The notes below the pieces were generated by a model, which did no database searches, was not told the origin of the DNA, and saw only the letters and a list, made by a program, of their open reading frames with translations. Positions 17,901-24,305 of a stretch of 64,000 nt of DNA are shown in pieces. Source of the stretch: Streptomyces sp. NBC_01296 (GTDB lineage Bacteria; Actinomycetota; Actinomycetes; Streptomycetales; Streptomycetaceae); the NCBI RefSeq assembly GCF_035984415.1, contig NZ_CP130720.1:4092001-4156000 (forward strand). The letters run 5' to 3'. A program made the position numbers and the translations under genes. The first letter of the stretch is position 1, and each line of letters starts with the position of its first letter.

Positions 17901-18158
17901 GACGGCGAGGGCCCAGCCCTGGTAGCCGCCGCCGAAGGTCTCCTCGGAGACCGCCGTCTGGAAGGCCAGCAGCACCAGCACCAGCAGGGCGAGGGCATCG
18001 CCGATGCCGCTCACCAGCTGGGCGCTCCACAGCCGGCGCAGCCTGGGGGTGCGCAGCAGTGCGCGCACCGCACGCTCGCGGGAATCCGCGGCGAGGGCTT
18101 CGTCGTAGGTGGGGTTCGCGGGGGCGGTCACGACCGTTGGCTGCTCGGCTCGCGTCAT
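14925..18158 (-). CDS. tmk: thymidylate kinase fused to an MFS-like membrane domain and a coiled-coil tail
   Basis: A 1077-residue three-part protein. Residues about 30-505 hold some ten to twelve hydrophobic segments like a major facilitator. Residues about 517-715 are a complete dTMP kinase, with P-loop GGDGAGKST (Lys530), TREPG, and DRYIDSSVAYQGAGR. Residues about 718-856 are a charged Glu/Ala/Arg coiled coil. The remaining 220 residues are Pro/Ala-rich and probably disordered. The kinase makes dTDP from dTMP, an essential step. Free bacterial Tmk is about 210 residues, so this enzyme is membrane-tethered. Similar fusions occur in other Streptomyces. What the transporter-like part does is unknown. 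Confidence 0.92.
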   Translation of the reverse strand: MTRAEQPTVVTAPANPTYDEALAADSRERAVRALLRTPRLRRLWSAQLVSGIGDALALLVLVLLAFQTAVSEETFGGGYQGWALAVAAVFGVRILATLLFGAVLLGPLAKLLAPKEAGGKLDRRWTMIGADGIRLGLFVVAPLWLDWIPAHALTALLATVFVSGVAERLWALAKDSAAPALLPSPPPEGATVRPLPDHLDALRRLNLRTSFAAMPVAAAVLLAATLVGKALGLGVDWFAENQAALGSYVASGLFAASVSLLLPLVLPTAKTPRPRSPLEGLRAPKVGDRPEKGRTGAIPLLVLACAAVAGAVSSAAAVAVLHAFDLGGGPATFALLVLALLGGTAAGIRATQAGKMLPALSRRRLLALAIVVAGLALLLTGLVPDTATVLFLSLLAGTAAGVAANTGHTLLDQETEEFRRARVTEHLQAVVRVAVGIGAVLAPVLAAGIGPHRLAGGDVVFAHGGAAFTLMLVGALLLPVGVVVLAKADDRSGVPLRRDLREALRGGEPVQAASDAGFFIALEGGDGAGKSTQVEALADWIRGKGHEVVVTREPGATPVGKRLRSILLDVSSAGLSNRAEALLYAADRAEHVDTVVRPALERGAVVISDRYIDSSVAYQGAGRDLSPTEIARISRWATDGLVPNLTVLLDVSPEAARERFTEAPDRLESEPAEFHQRVRAGFLTLAAADPGRYLVVDAGQDPESVSTVVRHRLDRMLPLSEAEVAAQAEARRKAEEDARRRAEEEAARKAEAERLRAEEEARLKAEAEAARIKAEAEAARRAEEERLRAEEEARARAEAERLRVEAEEKARAAEAERLRKQAEEEARLRAEAEERRLEKQRRAEEALLRAEEARRLAEASAAAAAAQAAAAASAPAVAPAPAPSPAPAPAVPAKAPAPKVAMTKEPLPDDAVTVETPLVKRVVQPDDVTQTVPVPKIDPAAETSVLPAVPAAGATDETAVLPPVRPSRTSPPAGQAPAGQARSATRPTARRPEESPADRVPPGIFRDSGDDVTRELPLLGDDGGPSAQSQPGQPARPSRPRSAWAEETPLDDLPTLADELLGRRRDDEDEEGGPRRR

Positions 18159-18197
18159 CCGCCCAGCCTATCCGCTGCGCTTGGCAGCTGCGGAGCC

Positions 18198-18206
18198 TGT
18201 GGACAA
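18198..18206 (-). promoter_or_regulatory. consensus DnaA box in the tmk/topA gap
   Basis: TTGTCCACA (minus strand) is an exact match to the Streptomyces DnaA box. It lies 40 bp upstream of tmk in the 124-bp gap between topA and tmk. DnaA binding is inferred only. Confidence 0.4.
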
Positions 18207-18244
18207 CCATGCGGTGTGACCCCGGACCCACTGTGGCGCAAAGG

Positions 18245-18277
18245 CCCCGGGCCCGTGCGATCCGCACGGGCCCGGGG
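18245..18277 (-). terminator. topA terminator
   Basis: A perfect 15-bp stem (CCCCGGGCCCGTGCG and its complement) with a 3-nt loop starts 6 bp past the topA stop. It is followed on the minus strand by CCTTTG. Confidence 0.8.
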
Positions 18278-18282
18278 GTTGA

Positions 18283-21105
18283 TCAGTCGTCCGACGAGGG
18301 GGCGGCGGCCGCCGCCTTCTTCGCGACCGTCTTCTTCGCCGTCGCCGTCTTCTTGGCGGCGGTCTTCTTCGCCGTCGTCGTCTTCTTCGCCGCGGCGGTC
18401 TTCGTCGCCGTGGCCTTCTTCGCCGGCGCCTTCTTGGCCGGGGCCTTCTTCGCCGTCTTCTTCGCCGGGCCCTTCGCCCGCTTCTCCGCGAGCAGCTCGT
18501 AGCCCCGCTCCGGCGTGATCGTCTCGACGTCGTCGTCCCGCCGCAGCGTCGCGTTCGTCTCGCCGTCCGTCACGTACGGCCCGAAGCGGCCGTCCTTGAC
18601 CACGACCGGCTTCTCGCTGACCGGGTCCGTGCCCAGCTCCTTCAGCGGCGGCTTGGCCGCGGCCCGGCCCCGCTGCTTCGGCTGCGCGTAGATCGCGAGG
18701 GCCTCGTCCAGCGTGATCGAGAACAGCTGGTCCTCGGTCTCCAGCGACCGCGAGTCCGTGCCCTTCTTCAGGTACGGGCCGTAGCGGCCGTTCTGGGCCG
18801 TGATCTCCACGCCCTCCGCGTCCGCGCCGACGACCCGCGGCAGGGACATCAGCTTGAGCGCTTCGTCCAGCGTGACCGTGTCCACGGTCATCGACTTGAA
18901 CAGCGAAGCCGTCCGCGGCTTCACCGCGTTCTTGCCGGTCTTCGGCGTGCCCTCGGGCAGGATCTCCGTCACGTACGGCCCGTAGCGGCCGTCCTTCGCG
19001 ACGATCTCGTTCCCGCTGACCGGGTCCGTGCCCAGCTCGAACTCGCCGCTCGGCTTCGCGAACAGCTCCTCCGCGTACCCGATCGTCAGCTCGTCCGGCG
19101 CCAGGTCGTCCGGCACGTCGGCCCGCTGGTGGCCCTCCGCGTCCTTCTCGCCGCGCTCGACGTACGGCCCGTAGCGGCCGACGCGCAGCACGATGCCCTC
19201 GCCGACCGGGAAGGAGGAGATCTCCCGGGCGTCGATCGCGCCGAGGTCCGTGACCAGCTCCTTCAGGCCGCCGAGGTGGTCGCCGTCGGCCGGCACGACC
19301 TCCGACGCGTCCTCGGAGCCGAAGTAGAACCGCTTCAGCCACGGCACGGACTGGGCCTCGCCCCGCGCGATGCGGTCGAGGTCGTCCTCCATCTTGGCCG
19401 TGAAGTCGTAGTCGACGAGCCGGCCGAAGTGCGTCTCCAGCAGGTTCACCACGGCGAACGACAGGAAGGACGGCACGAGCGCCGTGCCCTTCTTGAAGAC
19501 GTACCCGCGGTCCAGGATCGTGCCGATGATCGACGCGTACGTCGACGGGCGGCCGATCTCCCGCTCCTCGAGCTCCTTGACCAGCGAGGCCTCGGTGTAG
19601 CGGGCCGGCGGCTTGGTCGAGTGGCCGTCCGCCGTGATCTCCTCGGCCGACAGCGCGTCGCCCTCGGCAACCTGCGGAAGCCGCTTCTCGCGGTCGTCGA
19701 GCTCGGCGTTCGGGTCGTCCGCGCCTTCGACGTAGGCCTTCATGAACCCGTGGAAGGTGATCGTCTTGCCGGACGCGGTGAACTCGGCGTCCCGGCCGTC
19801 CGACGCGCGGCCGCCGATCTTGACGGTGACCGAGTTGCCGACCGCGTCCTTCATCTGGGAGGCGACGGTCCGCTTCCAGATCAGCTCGTACAGGCGGAAC
19901 TGGTCACCGGTCAGGCCCGTCTCGGCCGGGGTGCGGAAACGATCACCCGAAGGGCGAATCGCCTCGTGCGCCTCCTGCGCGTTCTTGACCTTGCCGGCGT
20001 AGACGCGCGGCTTCTCGGGCAGGTAGTCGGCCCCGTAGAGCTGCGTGACCTGCGCCCGGGCCGCCGTCACCGCCGTCTCCGACAGCGTCGTGGAGTCGGT
20101 ACGCATGTAGGTGATGAAGCCGTTCTCGTACAGCTTCTGCGCGACCTGCATCGTCGCCTTCGCACCGAAGCCGAGCTTGCGCGAGGCCTCCTGCTGGAGC
20201 GTCGTCGTACGGAACGGGGCGTACGGGGAGCGGCGGTACGGCTTGGACTCGACCGACCGGACGGCGAACGAGGTCTCCGCCAGCGCGGCGGCCAGCGCCC
20301 GCGCGTTCGCCTCGTCGAGGTGCAGCACCTCGCTCTTGAGCTGCCCGTTGGAACCGAAGTCGCGGCCCTGCGCGACGCGCTTGCCGTCCACCGTGTTCAG
20401 GCGGGCGGTCAGGGTCGACGGGTCGGAGGCGTCACCGGCGCGGCCGGTGGAGAAGGTTCCGGTCAGGTCCCAGTACTCGGCGGAGCGGAAGGCGATGCGC
20501 TCGCGCTCCCGCTCGACGACGAGGCGGGTGGCCACCGACTGGACGCGGCCCGCCGACAGCTTCGGCATGACCTTCTTCCACAGGACCGGCGAGACCTCGT
20601 AGCCGTAGAGGCGGTCGAGGATGCGGCGGGTCTCCTGGGCGTCGACCATGCGCTGGTTCAGCTCGCGCGGGTTGGCGACGGCGTCGCGGATCGCGTCCTT
20701 GGTGATCTCGTGGAAGACCATCCGGTGGACGGGGACCTTGGGCTTGAGGACTTCCTGCAGGTGCCACGCGATGGCTTCGCCCTCGCGGTCCTCATCGGTG
20801 GCGAGGAAGAGCTCGTCGGACTCGGCCAGCAGCTCCTTGAGCTTTCGGACCTGCGCCTTCTTGTCCGCATTCACGACATAGATCGGCTGGAAGTCGTGCT
20901 CGACGTCCACACCGAGGCGGCGGACCTCGCCCGTGTACTTGTCGGGGACCTCGGCCGCGCCGCTCGGGAGGTCGCGGATGTGCCCGACGCTCGCCTCGAC
21001 GACGTATCCGGGGCCGAGGTAGCCCTTGATCGTCTTCGCCTTGGCAGGGGACTCGACGATGACGAGTCGGCGGCCGCCCTTTGCGGTCTCGCTAGTCGGG
21101 GACAA
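18283..21105 (-). CDS. topA: DNA topoisomerase I (type IA) with Lys/Ala-rich tail
   Basis: A 940-residue type IA topoisomerase. The Toprim domain is at the start (LVIVESPAKAKTIKGYLG). The catalytic tyrosine is Tyr333 in GFITYMRTDST. Several Topo_C repeats with GRYGPYV cores follow from about residue 670. The last roughly 70 residues are near-repeats of AKK/TAKK/PAKK. This tail replaces the zinc fingers of the E. coli enzyme and is known in actinobacteria to raise DNA affinity and processivity. It relaxes negative supercoils. I choose TTG 21105, which gives the usual MSPTSET start; the ORF stays open further upstream. An 11-bp tandem repeat lies in the upstream gap. Confidence 0.95.
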   Translation of the reverse strand: MSPTSETAKGGRRLVIVESPAKAKTIKGYLGPGYVVEASVGHIRDLPSGAAEVPDKYTGEVRRLGVDVEHDFQPIYVVNADKKAQVRKLKELLAESDELFLATDEDREGEAIAWHLQEVLKPKVPVHRMVFHEITKDAIRDAVANPRELNQRMVDAQETRRILDRLYGYEVSPVLWKKVMPKLSAGRVQSVATRLVVERERERIAFRSAEYWDLTGTFSTGRAGDASDPSTLTARLNTVDGKRVAQGRDFGSNGQLKSEVLHLDEANARALAAALAETSFAVRSVESKPYRRSPYAPFRTTTLQQEASRKLGFGAKATMQVAQKLYENGFITYMRTDSTTLSETAVTAARAQVTQLYGADYLPEKPRVYAGKVKNAQEAHEAIRPSGDRFRTPAETGLTGDQFRLYELIWKRTVASQMKDAVGNSVTVKIGGRASDGRDAEFTASGKTITFHGFMKAYVEGADDPNAELDDREKRLPQVAEGDALSAEEITADGHSTKPPARYTEASLVKELEEREIGRPSTYASIIGTILDRGYVFKKGTALVPSFLSFAVVNLLETHFGRLVDYDFTAKMEDDLDRIARGEAQSVPWLKRFYFGSEDASEVVPADGDHLGGLKELVTDLGAIDAREISSFPVGEGIVLRVGRYGPYVERGEKDAEGHQRADVPDDLAPDELTIGYAEELFAKPSGEFELGTDPVSGNEIVAKDGRYGPYVTEILPEGTPKTGKNAVKPRTASLFKSMTVDTVTLDEALKLMSLPRVVGADAEGVEITAQNGRYGPYLKKGTDSRSLETEDQLFSITLDEALAIYAQPKQRGRAAAKPPLKELGTDPVSEKPVVVKDGRFGPYVTDGETNATLRRDDDVETITPERGYELLAEKRAKGPAKKTAKKAPAKKAPAKKATATKTAAAKKTTTAKKTAAKKTATAKKTVAKKAAAAAPSSDD

Positions 21106-21372
21106 CTTGGCTCTTCTCTCCGGTCGGCACTCGGTCGCGGTACGGCGACGCTGCGGAGTGTGACGGTACAACCCGCCCCCGTGTCAAACGGCAGAAGCCC
21201 GCAACGGCCACTCGAACGGTAACCCGACAAGTGCCATTTCTGCCGCCCGGATACCGCGCCGGACCCGTCGCGATCACCGGGCCGAGTGGCCAGGGGGCCG
21301 TCTGGCCCCGCCCTCGCACCCTGCCTGACGTCCTGTTTCCGGCGAGGATCGGGGCCGGTCGGCGGGGCGGCG

Positions 21373-21416
21373 ATCAGCCGGTCATCAGCCGGTGATCAGC
21401 CGGTGATCAGCCGGTC
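21373..21416. repeat. 4 x 11-bp tandem repeat upstream of topA
   Basis: Four exact-length units ATCAGCCGGTN follow one another with the last base alternating between C and G. The array is 268 bp upstream of topA and 13 bp after the stop of the small membrane protein gene. The rest of the 324-bp gap (21106-21429) holds no gene I can support; topA promoters are presumably here. Confidence 0.85.
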
Positions 21417-21429
21417 ACCGGGCCCGCGG

Positions 21430-21627
21430 TCAGAGCCGCGCGAGGCACCAGACGCCGAGCACCAGGGACGCCCCGGAGGCGAGCAGCGCCAGCGGTACGG
21501 CGACGGCGGGGCGCACACCCTCGGCCACCGGCGCGCGACGCATGGCCCGCGCCCCCGTCCAGCCCAGCAGAGCCACCCCGAACAGCAGGAACACGGTCGC
21601 CGCGAAAACCGCCGGACCACTCTCCAT
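21430..21627 (-). CDS. small two-helix membrane protein
   Basis: A 65-residue hydrophobic protein with helices at about residues 6-26 (AVFAATVFLLFGVALLGW) and 42-62 (VAVPLALLASGASLVLGVW), joined by a basic loop (RAMRR). ATG 21627 has a good GGGGGGAA ribosome site. No known domain is recognised. A homologue-like small gene at this place between topA and the methyltransferase is, as far as I remember, conserved in Streptomyces. The downstream tandem repeat and topA follow on the same strand. Function unknown. Confidence 0.7.
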   Translation of the reverse strand: MESGPAVFAATVFLLFGVALLGWTGARAMRRAPVAEGVRPAVAVPLALLASGASLVLGVWCLARL

Positions 21628-21852
21628 GCCGTTCCCCCCTTACCCTCCGAGCGTTTTCGGGGTCCCGTACGGATCCCCCCGGAACGCCCCCGCCGGCCCC
21701 TGGCCGTCCCCTGTGCGGGAGCCTGCCAGCCGACGGGGAACGGCGCGCGAACCCCGGGTTACATCATGGATCCGGCCACGGCCGGGCCGCCGCCGACGAG
21801 GCCGCTGCAGCGCCGCCGGGAGGGCTGCCGGAGGGTCGCCGGGAGGGCCCGG

Positions 21853-23358
21853 TCAGCCGTCCGCCGGCTCCAGGAACCCCTGCTCGACCAGCATCCGGAT
21901 GGACCCCGGAGTCCGGTCCCGCAGCACGACGGGATCCTCCTGCACCAGGTGTGCGATCGCGTCCAGGATCCGGCCCGCCGTGAGTGAGCCGTCGCACACT
22001 CCGGCGAAGCCCGCCCCGACCGTGTCGACCTTGGTCGCGCGCCGCATCCCGCGGTTCTGCCGCAGCACCACGTGCTCCGGGTCCTCCGCGCCGGGCGCGC
22101 CGACCTGCTCCTGGACGATCTCCTCCGCCAGTACGAAGCGGGCCTCCAGCAGGGCCGCGTCGTCGTGGTCCCGCAGGTAGTCCTGCCGGGCGAAGTGGGC
22201 CACCACGGCGTCGCCGAGCGGCTGCTCCACCGAGTGCGGCCACTCCTCGACCACGATCGACGGCTCCGCCGCGTCGCTGCGGCGCAACGTGATCCAGCCG
22301 AAGCCGACGGCCTTGGTCTTGCGGGCCTCGAACTCGTCCAGCCAGTCCTCGTACCGGCGCGCGTACTCGGCGGGGTCGGTGCGGTGGTCGCCCGCGTCGC
22401 GCAGCCACAGCTCCGCGTACTGCGTGACGTCCTGCACGTCACGCTGCACGATCCACGCGTCGCAGCCGCGCGGCACCCAGGCGCGGACCCGGTCGTGCCA
22501 GTCCTCGCCGTCCACGTGCTGCCAGTTGCCGAGGAACTGCGCGTACCCGCCCGGGTTGAGGTGCGCCCCGGCCTCCTGGACGAGGGTCCGGCACAGGTCG
22601 TCGCCGCCCATCCCGCCGTCGCGGTACGTCAGCCGGGCGCCGGGGGAGATCACGAACGGCGGGTTCGACACGATCAGGTCGTACGTGGCCTCGCCGACCG
22701 GCTCGAACAGCGACCCCTCGAGCAGCTCGGCCTCCTGGGCGCCGGACAGCGCCAGGGTCAGCCGGGTGAACTCCAGGGCCCGGGGGTTGACGTCGGTGGC
22801 GGTGACCCGGGTGGCGTGCTGGGCGGCGTGCAGGGCCTGGATGCCCGATCCGGTGCCGAGGTCGAGGGCGGTGGCGACCGGGGTGCGGACGGTGATCCCG
22901 GCCAGGGTGGTGGAGGCACCGCCGACGCCGAGGACCACGCCCTCCTCGCGGCTGCCGATCCCGCCGGCCCCGCCGACGGCGCAGCCGAGGTCGGAGACGA
23001 TGAACCAGTCCTCCCCGTCGGGGCCGCCGTACGGGCGCACGTCCACGGTGGCGTGCAGCTCGTCGCCCTCGCGGCGCAGCCAGCCGTCCGCCAGCGCGGC
23101 TTCGACGGGCAGCGCCTCGGCGGCGTTCACGTACGGCTCCGGCTGCTGGAGCAGGAACAGCCGGACCAGGCTCGCGAGCGGGCCGTCGCCGCGGCCGCGG
23201 GTGGCGCGCAGGGCAGGGACCGTCTCGCTGCGGGCCAGTGCGGCGTAGGCGGGGGCACCGAGCAGGTCGAGCAGGCCGTCGGCGGTGAAACCGGCGGCGA
23301 GCAGGGCCGTGCGGAGCTCGGCGGCGCGGTCGGGCGAGGGAAGGCTGGTGGTACTCAC
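21853..23358 (-). CDS. class I SAM-dependent methyltransferase
   Basis: A 501-residue protein. An N-terminal region of about 160 residues precedes a Rossmann methyltransferase with SAM motif ALDLGTGSGIQALH and the catalytic NPPF motif in IVSNPPFV (about residue 230). NPPF/NPPY marks enzymes that methylate planar amines: Gln/Asn side chains as in PrmC, or adenine/guanine N atoms as in RlmG-type rRNA methylases. Arginine- and acid-rich C-terminal helices follow. The target is unknown. The start GTG 23358 has a weak ribosome site. It is monocistronic as far as can be seen. Confidence 0.83.
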   Translation of the reverse strand: MSTTSLPSPDRAAELRTALLAAGFTADGLLDLLGAPAYAALARSETVPALRATRGRGDGPLASLVRLFLLQQPEPYVNAAEALPVEAALADGWLRREGDELHATVDVRPYGGPDGEDWFIVSDLGCAVGGAGGIGSREEGVVLGVGGASTTLAGITVRTPVATALDLGTGSGIQALHAAQHATRVTATDVNPRALEFTRLTLALSGAQEAELLEGSLFEPVGEATYDLIVSNPPFVISPGARLTYRDGGMGGDDLCRTLVQEAGAHLNPGGYAQFLGNWQHVDGEDWHDRVRAWVPRGCDAWIVQRDVQDVTQYAELWLRDAGDHRTDPAEYARRYEDWLDEFEARKTKAVGFGWITLRRSDAAEPSIVVEEWPHSVEQPLGDAVVAHFARQDYLRDHDDAALLEARFVLAEEIVQEQVGAPGAEDPEHVVLRQNRGMRRATKVDTVGAGFAGVCDGSLTAGRILDAIAHLVQEDPVVLRDRTPGSIRMLVEQGFLEPADG

Positions 23359-23554
23359 CGGTCCATTGTGTCGGCTGGCGCCGCAGATGCGTGCCCCGCG
23401 CGGCCGGTTGCCCGGCCACTGCCTGCCCGCGCGCCCGGTTGCCCGGTACGGAGCAGGGCGGCCCGGTTCCCGGAACCCGGCCGCCCTGGCCTGCGTACTG
23501 CCGCCCTGGCCTGCGTACCGCTGCGTCCGTCGGCAACGGCGGCCGCCGGCTACC

Positions 23555-24121
23555 TCACTTCGCCGACGGCGACGGCGCCGCGACCTGGCAGCCCTTCTGG
23601 GTGTTCATCGCCTTGTCCAGGCCGCCGGACTTGAGCGTGTTGAGCGCGTCCTTGCCGCCCTTGGTGGCCGCCTCGAGTCCGCCCGCCACCTCCTTGAGGC
23701 CCGCGGCGAACTTGGTCTGGTCCTGCGGGTCCAGGCTGTCCATCTTCGTCTTCAGGTCGGCGTAGCCCTTGGACGTGTCCTCGAAGCCCTTGACGGCCGC
23801 TGTCTGGGTCGTCTGGCCGTCCTTGACCGGCGGAACTCCCGCCCCCTGCAGGGCGGTCCCCATCGCCTTGTACGACTCGGACATCGTCCCGAACGCCGCC
23901 GAGTCGGTCGTCTTCACCTCGTCGGGCTTGCTGCTCTCGGTCGCCACGCGCTTGATGTCGGTGTTGGCGGTCTCGATCTTCTTCAGCTCGGGCTGCCACT
24001 TGTCGCAAACCTTCTTGGCCCAGGCGTTGGCCTTGTTGTCCGTCTCATCGCCGCCGCATCCGGACAGCACGAGCATCAGTACCGCACTGCCGGACACCGC
24101 GGCCGCAAACTTCTTGTTCAC
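23555..24121 (-). CDS. small secreted lipoprotein
   Basis: A 188-residue lipoprotein with a lipobox LVLSGC (Cys22), followed by a Gly/Asp linker and an all-helical, Lys/Ala/Thr-rich domain that looks like a helical bundle. Paired cysteines (VCDKW and KGCQV) sit near the two ends of the mature domain and may form a disulphide. No enzyme motif is seen. It ends in a short Pro/Ser tail. It lies between the hppA terminator and the methyltransferase gene. Function unknown; probably a cell-surface protein. Confidence 0.75.
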   Translation of the reverse strand: MNKKFAAAVSGSAVLMLVLSGCGGDETDNKANAWAKKVCDKWQPELKKIETANTDIKRVATESSKPDEVKTTDSAAFGTMSESYKAMGTALQGAGVPPVKDGQTTQTAAVKGFEDTSKGYADLKTKMDSLDPQDQTKFAAGLKEVAGGLEAATKGGKDALNTLKSGGLDKAMNTQKGCQVAAPSPSAK

Positions 24122-24186
24122 CGGATTGGTCCCTTCGAAGGCTCTCGGCCCGGAAGATACACGCCCGTCATCCGGGCACGCAGAAA

Positions 24187-24226
24187 GGCGGACAGACGGC
24201 GCGTCAGTCCGCGCCGCCTGTCCGCC
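24187..24226 (-). terminator. hppA terminator
   Basis: Two 17-nt arms pair with a single G-U wobble on the minus-strand RNA and a 6-nt loop. TTTCTG follows, 80 bp past the hppA stop. Confidence 0.8.
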
Positions 24227-24305
24227 GTTCGGGCGTATCTTCGAGTCCTCGGGCCGTTCGGCCCTCCGGTTGCTCCGAGGGTCGCCCCCCGAATCACCCG
24301 TCGGG

